The notes under the pieces are model-generated. The model was given only the letters and a program-made list of their open reading frames with translations, was not told the DNA's origin and made no database searches. From an uncultured Aquimarina sp. (GTDB taxonomy: Bacteria; Bacteroidota; Bacteroidia; Flavobacteriales; Flavobacteriaceae), in assembly GCA_947489685.1 (NCBI GenBank), contig CANLEM010000003.1:248001-312000 (forward strand): 64,000 bases of DNA. Direction: 5' to 3'. The position numbers were made by a program, and so were the translations under genes. Positions 8,730 to 16,103 of the stretch are shown piece after piece (the first letter of the stretch is position 1; every line of letters starts with the position of its first letter).

Positions 8730-9520
8730 TAAACAACTTTTTTGATCTTAATTTCTGAAGAGTTTGAAATAATAGAGTTTTCGGGAACAGAAGAAGTAAT
8801 CCAGGCATTACCACCAATGGTACTATTTGCGCCGATAACGGTACTACCTCCCAAAATGGTAGCATTTGCATAAATAGTAACATTATCTTCAACTGTTGGG
8901 TGACGTTTTACATTACGAAGTTTTCGATCTACATACAATCCTCCTAAAGTTACACCTTGATATATTTTTACATTATTTTTGATAATAACAGTTTCTCCAA
9001 TAACGATCCCCGTTGCATGATCAATAAAGAAAGAATCTCCAATCTCTGCTCCAGGGTTAATATCTGTACCAGTAAGACGATGTGAGTATTCTGTCATTAA
9101 TCGCGGTACCATAGGTAACCCAAATTTCAGCAACTCATGACTTAATCGATAAATTGCGATTGCATAAAACCCAGGGTAGGCCATATAGATTTCTTCGATA
9201 GAGTTAGCAGCTGGATCACTTTGGATAAAAGCCTGAGCATCACGATTTAGTTTTTCCAATATTTCGGGTAGCGTTTCGAGATAGGATTGCCAAAGTTTAC
9301 TACAGGGTTTATCGGTTTCCCAACAGGCAAGATCAATAAGTTCTTCAAAAGTCTTTTCTAAAAGATTTATATTCTTTTCAACTTCGGTGTCCGAATCGAA
9401 TAACGTATAAAAAAGTAAGTTTGTAAAATATTCTGTTCTCTCCTTCAATTTTAGCCTCAGATTAGGATTCTTTTTTTGTTCCTTAATCTTAGCAATAATC
9501 TGGTCTCTTTCTTTGGTCAT
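8729..9520 (-). CDS. cysE: Serine O-acetyltransferase (EpsC/CysE type)
   Basis: Transfers acetyl from acetyl-CoA to serine, the first committed step of cysteine synthesis. The 263-residue protein has an N-terminal helical domain (residues 1 to about 140). A left-handed beta-helix of hexapeptide repeats follows, starting near INPGAEIGDSFFIDHATGIV and running through VTLGGLYVDR and VTIYANATILGGSTVIG. The catalytic His-Asp pair is in FIDHATG. The order in the operon, acetyltransferase then sulfhydrylase with a TAATG overlap, matches the pathway order. The neighbouring gene on the other side is divergent. Confidence 0.92.
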   Translation of the reverse strand: MTKERDQIIAKIKEQKKNPNLRLKLKERTEYFTNLLFYTLFDSDTEVEKNINLLEKTFEELIDLACWETDKPCSKLWQSYLETLPEILEKLNRDAQAFIQSDPAANSIEEIYMAYPGFYAIAIYRLSHELLKFGLPMVPRLMTEYSHRLTGTDINPGAEIGDSFFIDHATGIVIGETVIIKNNVKIYQGVTLGGLYVDRKLRNVKRHPTVEDNVTIYANATILGGSTVIGANSTIGGNAWITSSVPENSIISNSSEIKIKKVV

Positions 9521-9710
9521 TGCCTATATGTTTGAAAACTCTAGTAAATATATAGAATAAAGAATACATAAGTCATAATATACTATAAATCCTTACATTT
9601 TTCGGATAATTATAACAACTGGTCCTTAAAAATTAAATAAATGCATAATTTTTAGTTAAACTTGAATGACGAAGTTAGTTTTTAGTAATTTTAAGATCAA
9701 AGAAATTTTT

Positions 9711-10391
9711 ATGAGTACTGTACCAAAATCGGCATTTGAGTTTTTAAAGAAGTTGAAAAAGAATAATCATCGGGATTGGATGACCGAACATAAAAAAGAA
9801 TATCAGGCAAACGAGAAAGTGTTAAAAGTTTTTTACGCCTCGATTGCCGATAGACTTAATGAAAAAGACGAAATAGAGAAAACCAAAGTGTTTCGAATTA
9901 ATAGAGATATTCGGTTTAGCAAAGATAAAACACCATATAATGTGCATAGAAGTGTTAGTTTTAGTAGAGCTGGTGCTCATAGGCGGGGAGGGTATTATCT
10001 AAGATTAGAACCAGGAAACTCATTAATGGCGGGAGGTTTTTTTAGTCCGCAACCTGCAGATCTGTTAAGAATAAGAAAAGAATTTGAAATGGATGATCAA
10101 GAGATAAGAGAGATACTCGCGGCCTCGGATTTTAAAAATGCCTTTGATGGTTTTAATACAGAATTTCAAGTAAAAACAGCACCCAAAGGTTTTAGTAAGG
10201 ATCACTCTGCAATAGATTTAATAAAAAATAAATCTTTTTTTGTTTCACACTCATTTAGTGATAAAGAGGTATTTGCACCGGATTTTTTGGATAAAGTGGT
10301 TTACCATTTTGAATTATTAAGGCCGTATTTTGATTATATGAGCGATGTACTTACAACAGATTTAAATGGAGTATCATTGATAGATGATTGA
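9711..10391 (+). CDS. DUF2461 family protein
   Basis: The product matches the DUF2461/TIGR02453 family: FLKKLKKNNHRDWMTEHKKEY at the N-terminus, then FRINRDIRFSKDKTPYNVHRS, then GGYYLRLEPGNSLMAGGFFSP in the middle. The N-terminal His-Asp-Trp and the RDIRFSKDK stretch are the family's most conserved points. The role of the family is unknown. The frame is open from an ATG at 9666, but I choose 9711, which gives MSTVPKSAFEFLKKL and the normal family N-terminus at about 226 residues. It is cytoplasmic, with no signal peptide. It is divergent from the cysteine operon and 113 bp before gap. Confidence 0.88.
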   Translation: MSTVPKSAFEFLKKLKKNNHRDWMTEHKKEYQANEKVLKVFYASIADRLNEKDEIEKTKVFRINRDIRFSKDKTPYNVHRSVSFSRAGAHRRGGYYLRLEPGNSLMAGGFFSPQPADLLRIRKEFEMDDQEIREILAASDFKNAFDGFNTEFQVKTAPKGFSKDHSAIDLIKNKSFFVSHSFSDKEVFAPDFLDKVVYHFELLRPYFDYMSDVLTTDLNGVSLIDD

Positions 10392-10504
10392 TGTTTTTAA
10401 GTGTAATTTAACCAGTAATTCAAGCCCATCTTGTCCGACTATTATATATGGGATAGTAGATCGAGTCTCGAATTTAATTTAGATAATAAAAAAGAATAAT
10501 ATAT

Positions 10505-11494
10505 ATGAAAAGAATAGCGATTAATGGATTCGGAAGAATCGGTAGAGCAGCACTTAAAGTAATTATGGAAGAACCAGGTTTGCAAGTTGTTGCTGTAAAT
10601 GATTTGATGTCTATAGATAATGCAGAATATTTATTAAAATACGATAGCGTTTATGGTATTTATGATAAAGAAGTTCGTATACATGATGATCATTTACATG
10701 TGGGTGATCAAAAGATAGCGTACTTTAATCAACGTGATCCAGAGCAGTTACCATGGAAAGAATATAGTATAGACATTGTTATCGAGAGTACTGGTTTTTT
10801 TACTAATAGAGAAGATGCAGAAAAGCATATTCATGCAGGAGCTACTAATGTTGTAATTTCTGGACCTACAAAAAGTAAGGATACTCCAACGGTAGTGCAT
10901 GGAGTAAATACCGAAGAAGGAAAAACTGCCATTTTCTCGTGTGCCAGTTGTACAACAAATAATATAAGTCCAGTGGTGGAGATTTTGGGAAGAACGATCG
11001 GGATAAAAAAAGCAATTTTAAATACGATACATGCTTATACCGCTTCTCAAACATTAGTAGATGCCCCCTCAAAAAAGAATCCAAGAATGGGTAGAGCAGG
11101 AGCAGTTAATCTTACACCTACATCAACAGGTGCGGCTATTGCAACTACAAAGGCGTTGCCGCAATACGAAGGTAAATTTGATGGAGTAGCTGTACGAACT
11201 CCAGTTCCTGTGGGTTCTGTTAGTGATGTAACTTTTATTGCAGAACGTGATACATCTGCTGAAGAAATCAACGAAATTCTTCAAAAAGAGGCTAAAACAG
11301 ATCGATATGATAAGGTATTGGATGTTACATATGAGCCAATAGTCTCTTCTGATATTCAACAAAATCCGTATGCGGCTACAGTAGATGCTTCGATGACAAG
11401 GGTTGTTGATGGGGATCTAGTTAAAATAATGATTTGGTATGATAATGAATGGGGATTTACAAATCAAATGATCAGGCAGATTAAAGAATTGTAA
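10505..11494 (+). CDS. gap: Glyceraldehyde-3-phosphate dehydrogenase, type I
   Basis: Oxidises and phosphorylates glyceraldehyde 3-phosphate in glycolysis, or the reverse in gluconeogenesis. The 329-residue sequence starts with the NAD-binding motif RIAINGFGRIGRAALK. It has ND at about 32-33 (VNDLMS), which usually means NAD rather than NADP. The catalytic cysteine is C149 in ASCTTNN, and its partner His is in NTIHAYTASQ. The C-terminus YDNEWGFTNQMI is classical. The phosphate-site motif GAAIATTKALP is slightly altered from the usual GAAKAVxKVLP. Many flavobacteria carry two gap genes, so this may be one of a pair. A small gene follows after 7 bp. Confidence 0.95.
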   Translation: MKRIAINGFGRIGRAALKVIMEEPGLQVVAVNDLMSIDNAEYLLKYDSVYGIYDKEVRIHDDHLHVGDQKIAYFNQRDPEQLPWKEYSIDIVIESTGFFTNREDAEKHIHAGATNVVISGPTKSKDTPTVVHGVNTEEGKTAIFSCASCTTNNISPVVEILGRTIGIKKAILNTIHAYTASQTLVDAPSKKNPRMGRAGAVNLTPTSTGAAIATTKALPQYEGKFDGVAVRTPVPVGSVSDVTFIAERDTSAEEINEILQKEAKTDRYDKVLDVTYEPIVSSDIQQNPYAATVDASMTRVVDGDLVKIMIWYDNEWGFTNQMIRQIKEL

Positions 11495-11501
11495 AATACG
11501 A

Positions 11502-11864
11502 TTGATGTTTCCGTACGATTTTATATTCGATGAACTTTACCCTTTACAGTTAAGGCACAAGAAGATGTTTGGAATAGATGCCTTTTATTATGGTGAGAAA
11601 ATTGTTTTTGCTTTGCGTCAAAAGGATGATCATATAGAGGATAACGGAATATGGATAGCCACCAAAATCATACACCATGAAGACTTAAAATCATTAATAA
11701 AAGATCTTAGGATGATCAAAGTTTATGGATTAAAAAGTTGGTTGTTATTACCCGAAGATTCTGATTATTTTGAGGAGGGCGTAAGTACTATTGCTCAACT
11801 GATACAACAACATAGTGCGTTAGTTGGTAATATTCCTAAACTTAAAAAGAAAAGAAGCACCTGA
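11502..11864 (+). CDS. Small cytoplasmic protein, weak TfoX-N/YjbR resemblance
   Basis: The 120-residue product contains KKMFGIDAFYYGEKIVFALR near residues 20-40, which recalls the TfoX N-terminal and YjbR folds (FGGxxFYxxxKxFA). Later it has IATKIIHHEDLKSLIKDL and a basic tail (PKLKKKRST). TfoX-N proteins are small and poorly understood in this phylum, and this likeness is by eye only. It starts 7 bp after gap on the same strand and so is probably expressed with it. A long palindrome at 11887-11922 ends the unit. I claim no function. Confidence 0.6.
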   Translation: MMFPYDFIFDELYPLQLRHKKMFGIDAFYYGEKIVFALRQKDDHIEDNGIWIATKIIHHEDLKSLIKDLRMIKVYGLKSWLLLPEDSDYFEEGVSTIAQLIQQHSALVGNIPKLKKKRST

Positions 11865-11886
11865 CATAGGTTTTTTTGATGAAATC

Positions 11887-11922
11887 AAAAAGAGTATTGA
11901 TCATATGATCAATACTCTTTTT
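11887..11922. terminator. Bidirectional terminator: perfect 36-bp palindrome
   Basis: All 18 bases each side of the centre (between 11904 and 11905) pair. Both arms end in A5/T5, and the inner part includes GAGTATTGATC. It lies between the convergent ends of the gap-linked gene (11864) and the SDR gene (11940), and it can end transcription from both sides. Confidence 0.85.
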
Positions 11923-11939
11923 AATATTAAACATTGGTT

Positions 11940-12689
11940 TTATATTTGACTTAATCCCCCATCTACTTCTAATTCTACACCATTGATAAAAGATGCATCA
12001 TCCGAAGCTAAGAACAAGGCAGATTGTGCGATTTCTTCCGACGTTCCGAAACGGCCTAATGGAACTTGTTGGGCAAATCCTTTTCCCATTTCTTGAACTA
12101 CATCTTGAGGTAATCCCATTTTATCATAAAGCGGAGTTGCAATTGGCCCAGGAGCAATAGAGTTTACTCTTATACCTCTAGATTTTACTTCAGAAGTTAG
12201 CACTCGTTGATAAGCGCGCAAAGCTCCTTTTGAGGCAGAGTATACTCCTAATCCATCAAAACCCTTTTGATGTACAATAGAGTTGGTAAATAAAATGGTA
12301 CCGCCATCATTGATATGAGGTAAAGCTTCTTTGGTCGCCAAAATTGGTCCTTTTACATTGATATTAAATACTTCATCATAATGATTCTCGGTGATTTCAT
12401 TTGTGGGAGAAACAGGAGCTACACCAGCGTTTAGGAATAGGACATCGATCTTTCCGAATTTGGCGGTGGCTTCCTCAATTAGTCTTGTATTATCTGCGGG
12501 TATAGCTACATCTGCTTTTACGGTGATAAAATCACCTTGGAGTTCTTGAGCTACTTTGTCTAGAGCTTCTTGTCTTCTACCAGAGATGACCACTTTGGCT
12601 CCTTGTTCTAGATATAACTTGGCGGTTGCTAGGCCAATTCCACTGTTTGCACCCGTTATAACGGCTACTTTGTTTTCTAATTTTTTCAT
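11940..12689 (-). CDS. Short-chain dehydrogenase/reductase
   Basis: This is a classical SDR of 249 residues. It has the cofactor motif TGANSGIG (about residues 13-20), NAGVAP near 87-92, the catalytic YSASK near 152-156, and IAPGPIATPLYDKMG with a C-terminal NGVELEVDGGLSQI. The arginine in VISGRR after the second beta strand suggests NADP(H). The natural substrate cannot be read from the sequence. An operator-like palindrome (12718-12737) in its promoter matches one in front of the adjacent tetR gene, so I infer that it is the regulated target of that TetR protein. Transcription probably responds to a small electrophile or carbonyl compound, but that is only an analogy. Confidence 0.9.
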   Translation of the reverse strand: MKKLENKVAVITGANSGIGLATAKLYLEQGAKVVISGRRQEALDKVAQELQGDFITVKADVAIPADNTRLIEEATAKFGKIDVLFLNAGVAPVSPTNEITENHYDEVFNINVKGPILATKEALPHINDGGTILFTNSIVHQKGFDGLGVYSASKGALRAYQRVLTSEVKSRGIRVNSIAPGPIATPLYDKMGLPQDVVQEMGKGFAQQVPLGRFGTSEEIAQSALFLASDDASFINGVELEVDGGLSQI

Positions 12690-12717
12690 GTGTATGATTT
12701 TAATTGTTTAATTTTTA

Positions 12718-12737
12718 TTTGAAACAATCGTTTCAAA
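12718..12737. promoter_or_regulatory. TetR operator in the SDR promoter
   Basis: A 20-bp inverted repeat, TTTGAAAC-AATC-GTTTCAAA, has perfect 8-bp arms. On the minus strand it overlaps TTATTTTG (12734-12741), a near match to the TAnnTTTG -7 element of the SDR gene. Binding would block the promoter. The same arms occur before tetR at 13344-13361. Confidence 0.7.
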
Positions 12738-12756
12738 ATAAGTTAAAAAAAAATAT

Positions 12757-13338
12757 TTAATAAAGTACGGTAAGTACTGTGTTTACTAGGTTTTTTAATT
12801 CTTCTTCGTTATTTGTAAGTATACCTGTCATGCGTAACCCTTGAATAGAAGAATACAAATACAAGGCGTATTGAGCTGCTGTTTGATCCTCATTAAAAAT
12901 CTTTTCCATTTGACCATTATGAACTACATCCTCAAGCATCGCAATGGTTTGCTCTTGATTCTGTTCCATAAATGATTTGATCAATGGTTCTTGATTGGTC
13001 ATTTCGGATTTGCAATTAACAATTAGACATCCTTTTCTATCTTGATCTCCATAAATATCTTTAAGATAGATGTTGAAAATCGCCTTTATCATGTTCGAAG
13101 CATTATGCGAATGCATAAGTTCCTTTCCCATTTGACTCTTGTAAAGAGATTGGTAATGAGATAATACTTCCATAAACATACCCAATTTGCTACCAAAAGA
13201 ATTATAGATACTCGACCTATTGAGGGAAGTTGCATCCACTAAGTCTTGCATAGAAGTACCATTATATCCCTTTTCATGAAATATTTCGGTGGCATTTTGC
13301 AGCACTTGTTTTCTATTAAAAGTTTCGGTTTTTGGCAT
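12757..13338 (-). CDS. TetR/AcrR family transcriptional repressor
   Basis: The N-terminal DNA-binding domain is typical: FNRKQVLQNATEIFHEKGYN, then GTSMQDLVDATSLNRSSIYN with the recognition helix SLNRSSIYNSFGSK (about residues 32-45). The C-terminal ligand domain includes RKGCLIVNC and IQGLRMTG, as in the NemR/AcrR-like group. The frame is open 16 codons upstream, but I choose the ATG at 13338. It gives MPKTETFNRK directly before the domain and leaves the operator outside the gene. It sits just upstream of the SDR gene on the same strand. Shared palindromes before both genes imply autoregulation plus control of the SDR. Confidence 0.9.
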   Translation of the reverse strand: MPKTETFNRKQVLQNATEIFHEKGYNGTSMQDLVDATSLNRSSIYNSFGSKLGMFMEVLSHYQSLYKSQMGKELMHSHNASNMIKAIFNIYLKDIYGDQDRKGCLIVNCKSEMTNQEPLIKSFMEQNQEQTIAMLEDVVHNGQMEKIFNEDQTAAQYALYLYSSIQGLRMTGILTNNEEELKNLVNTVLTVLY

Positions 13339-13343
13339 TTTAA

Positions 13344-13361
13344 TTGAAATGAACGTTTCAA
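13344..13361. promoter_or_regulatory. TetR autoregulatory operator
   Basis: TTGAAA-TGAACG-TTTCAA shares the arms of the 12718-12737 site, with imperfect central bases. It ends 6 bp before the tetR start and overlaps the -7 element TAATTTTG (minus strand, 13359-13366), which matches TAnnTTTG. Confidence 0.65.
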
Positions 13362-13417
13362 AATTAGAGAAATAATTGCGTACCATTTGTTATCAAAATC
13401 ATAAAATTTTGAAAAAC

Positions 13418-13948
13418 TTAAATTTCTAGTTTCATCATTAAGTCTGTTTGTTCTTCTGTACCGAGAATAAATTGGTGTTGATCGAAGATTTTAAAACCAT
13501 TTCTTTCATAAAATCGTATTGCAGCTAGATTTTGATTCCAAACACCTAACCAGATAAAATCGATTTCTTTATTTTGGGCAATATCTATACAGGTATCCAA
13601 GAGAGTTTGACCAATATTTTTACCCTGATATTCTCGAACAACATAGATGCGTTCAATCTCCAGACCCCTTCCTTCTACCTTTTCGGTTTGGGCACTTGCA
13701 AAGTTTACTTTTAGATACCCTACAACATCGGTTTGTATTAACGCAAAATAAAATTCTGAATCCGGGTTAGCTAATTCTCTATCTATAATCTCTAGAGTGA
13801 AGTTTTCTTTTAGATAGCTCTGAATATTTTCTTCGGTGTTTGCAGGTGGCCCAAAAGCATTATAAAATGTTTGGTATCCAATTTTTAATAATTTTTGATT
13901 ATCTCCGGGCTCTACTTTTTTTATTTTCACTGTATAAGGAGATATCAT
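13418..13948 (-). CDS. GNAT family N-acetyltransferase
   Basis: The 176-residue protein has the acetyl-CoA-binding GNAT core: IERIYVVREYQGKNIGQTLLD (motif A, with Q/RxxGxG/A written here as YQGKNIG) near residues 100-120. Motif B follows as FIWLGVWNQNLAAIRFYERN and then GFKIFDQHQF near 135-160. GNATs of this layout acetylate small amines or protein N-termini, and the substrate is unknown here. It starts 12 bp after the NlpC/P60 gene ends on the same strand, as the likely last gene of a thiolase-NlpC/P60-GNAT operon. Confidence 0.88.
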   Translation of the reverse strand: MISPYTVKIKKVEPGDNQKLLKIGYQTFYNAFGPPANTEENIQSYLKENFTLEIIDRELANPDSEFYFALIQTDVVGYLKVNFASAQTEKVEGRGLEIERIYVVREYQGKNIGQTLLDTCIDIAQNKEIDFIWLGVWNQNLAAIRFYERNGFKIFDQHQFILGTEEQTDLMMKLEI

Positions 13949-13960
13949 GCCAAATAAGGG

Positions 13961-14710
13961 TTAAATAATACGCTTTATTACGCGCAGATTATGCGTATGA
14001 GTGCGTTTTTCGTTATTGTAAATACCAGTATGATCTATACGATCCACACGCACTTTACCATGCGCATGGATAATATAGTTATCTTTCATCATAATACCTA
14101 CGTGTATGATTGAACCTTCTTCATTATCAAAGAAGGCCAGGTCACCAGGTTCGCTTTCTTCAATAAAGCTCAACGCTTCTCCCTGAGTAGCTTGTTGCGA
14201 TGCATCTCGTAATAAGGCATATCCTGCTAGTTTATATACCATTTGGGTAAAACCACTACAGTCGATACCAAAACTTGTTTTTCCACCCCATAAATATGGA
14301 GCATTAAGAAATAAAAATGCGGTCTCGATTATACTATTTTTGGGTTGCTGTTGGGTGATTGTATGACCTTCAAACTGATGCTTGAAAAAATCAAGAGCAC
14401 CTAATGACGAACCCAATGGTATAGCCATTAACTGATTTTGTTCACAGCTTATATACTCAATCAAATCACCAGCTAAACGAGGTTCTTGTTGATCAAAATT
14501 TATGTACTGTTCTTCGGTAATTTCTACATATTGCTTGTTATCAATCCAACCTTCATATTTATCGAAGGCCAAGCGAATTTTACTCCATTTTTTTCGTTTT
14601 TCTAATACTTTGAAATGTTCTCCATATAATACTTGTGAGACCATTTCGCTGGGATCTTTTGGCTCAAAACGTAATGGAACAATACTTAGATTGCAAATAC
14701 CGTATTGCAT
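13961..14710 (-). CDS. NlpC/P60 family cell-wall peptidase with SH3-like domain
   Basis: The 249-residue protein has an SH3b-like region (about residues 1-65, VPLRFEPKDPSEMVSQ, then WSKIRLAFDKYEGWID) and a C-terminal NlpC/P60 domain. The catalytic Cys is in GIDCSGFTQMVYKLAG (near residue 150), preceded by APYLWGGKTSFG; the His is in IIHVGIMM and the third residue is in YIIHAHGKVR. The family cleaves gamma-D-Glu-diamino-acid bonds in cell-wall peptides, as in YkfC. I see no signal peptide, so like YkfC it may recycle muropeptides in the cytoplasm; that is inference. It lies 35 bp after the thiolase gene. Confidence 0.9.
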   Translation of the reverse strand: MQYGICNLSIVPLRFEPKDPSEMVSQVLYGEHFKVLEKRKKWSKIRLAFDKYEGWIDNKQYVEITEEQYINFDQQEPRLAGDLIEYISCEQNQLMAIPLGSSLGALDFFKHQFEGHTITQQQPKNSIIETAFLFLNAPYLWGGKTSFGIDCSGFTQMVYKLAGYALLRDASQQATQGEALSFIEESEPGDLAFFDNEEGSIIHVGIMMKDNYIIHAHGKVRVDRIDHTGIYNNEKRTHTHNLRVIKRII

Positions 14711-14745
14711 GTAAAAAGTTTGATTAAAAATTCTTAATTAAATAA

Positions 14746-15924
14746 TTACACGCGTTCAATTACCATTGCAGATGCACCACCTCCGCCATTACATATAGCG
14801 GCAGCACCAACTTTGGCATCATTTTGTTCTAACACATTGATAAGTGTAATCAAAATTCGAACTCCAGAGCATCCTAGTGGGTGTCCCAAAGAAACCGCTC
14901 CACCGTTGACATTGGTGTTGCTGTCGTTTAATCCAAGAATTTTCATATTTGCCAATCCTACTACCGAAAACGCTTCATTGAATTCGAAGAAATCTACATC
15001 ATCAAGTGAGATTCCGGCTTTTTCAATTGCTTTTGGAAGCGCTTTTGCAGGAGCGGTTGTAAACCATTTAGGTTCATGAGCTGCATCTGCATAACTTTTT
15101 ATTTTCACGATAGGCGTTAATCCTAATTCAGCAGCTTTATCTGCACTCATAACAACAACGGCACCAGCTCCATCATTTATGGTAGAAGCATTTGCAGCGG
15201 TTACAGTACCCTCTTTGGTAAAAGCAGGACGCAAGGCAGGAATTTTTTCCATCTTTACATTCTTGAATTCTTCATCTTCGGTCACCATAACAGGTTCTCC
15301 TCGGCGTTGCGGAACAGCAACAGGAACAACTTCGTTGTTAAATTTACCATCTGCCCAGGCCTTTGCAGATCTTTCATAAGATTGTATTGCAAAAGCATCT
15401 TGATCTTCTCTACTAAATTTATGCTCGGTAGCACATAAATCGGCACAAACTCCCATTGCATTACCGTCATAAACATCTACCAAACCATCACGTTGCATAC
15501 CATCTTCAAATGTTTGGGCACCGAATTTATGACCAGCTCTTAATCTAACGTAATGAGGGATCAAACTCATATTCTCCATACCACCCGCTACAATAATATC
15601 AGCATCACCTAAAGCAATGGCTTGCGCAGCATGCATTACAGCTTTCATACCACTAGCGCATACTTTATTTACAGTAGTACAAGGTACAGCATCACTTATT
15701 CCTGCTGCTAAGGCAGCTTGTCTGGCTGGAGCCTGCCCGTTTCCGGCCTGAACTACATTACCCATAAATACCTCTTGTACAAGAGAAGGATCTAGATTAA
15801 TTTTGTCTAGTGCACCTTTTATAGCTGTCGCACCAAGTTGTGTTGCAGGAACAGTTGATAGGCTTCCCATAAAACTTCCGATAGGTGTTCTGGCTGCAGA
15901 TACAATTACTACTTCTTTACTCAT
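14746..15924 (-). CDS. Acetyl-CoA C-acetyltransferase (thiolase II)
   Basis: Condenses two acetyl-CoA or runs the reverse thiolysis. The 392-residue sequence has the nucleophile C89 in NKVCASGMKAVMHAA and VVAGGMENMS. It also has NEAFSVVGLANMKILGL, the histidine motif GGAVSLGHPLGCSGVRI, and the second cysteine in AAICNGGGGASAMVIE near the C-terminus. Length and motifs fit biosynthetic thiolase (AtoB/PhaA) rather than FadA. It appears to lead a group with the NlpC/P60 and GNAT genes, although a functional link to cell-wall recycling is not evident. It is divergent from the 7TM-HD gene. Confidence 0.93.
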   Translation of the reverse strand: MSKEVVIVSAARTPIGSFMGSLSTVPATQLGATAIKGALDKINLDPSLVQEVFMGNVVQAGNGQAPARQAALAAGISDAVPCTTVNKVCASGMKAVMHAAQAIALGDADIIVAGGMENMSLIPHYVRLRAGHKFGAQTFEDGMQRDGLVDVYDGNAMGVCADLCATEHKFSREDQDAFAIQSYERSAKAWADGKFNNEVVPVAVPQRRGEPVMVTEDEEFKNVKMEKIPALRPAFTKEGTVTAANASTINDGAGAVVVMSADKAAELGLTPIVKIKSYADAAHEPKWFTTAPAKALPKAIEKAGISLDDVDFFEFNEAFSVVGLANMKILGLNDSNTNVNGGAVSLGHPLGCSGVRILITLINVLEQNDAKVGAAAICNGGGGASAMVIERV

Positions 15925-16000
15925 TTATATGAAATTTAAATTGTGTGTATTGTTTGGTGCGAATTTAAGGATTTTTAAAGGATAAAAAAGAAGTAAAGAG

Positions 16001-16035
16001 TTAAGAGTTATAAGTTAAGGACTTATAATTCTTAA
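16001..16035. repeat. Inverted repeat between divergent thiolase and 7TM-HD genes
   Basis: A 15-bp stem (one G-T pair, otherwise perfect) encloses the 5-nt loop TAAGG. The inner arm is TTATAAGT. It has no T-run and lies upstream of both divergent genes, so it is more likely an operator or cruciform than a terminator. Confidence 0.45.
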
Positions 16036-16073
16036 ATATAGATGCTTACTTCGTGCATCTAACTTTGATTTAC

Positions 16074-16081
16074 TATTTTTG
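16074..16081 (+). promoter_or_regulatory. -7 promoter element for the 7TM-HD gene
   Basis: TATTTTTG matches TAnnTTTG and lies 23 bp before the GTG start. No well-spaced -33 TTTG is visible. Confidence 0.45.
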
Positions 16082-16103
16082 GAGAACTAATAGCGCATAG
16101 CCT

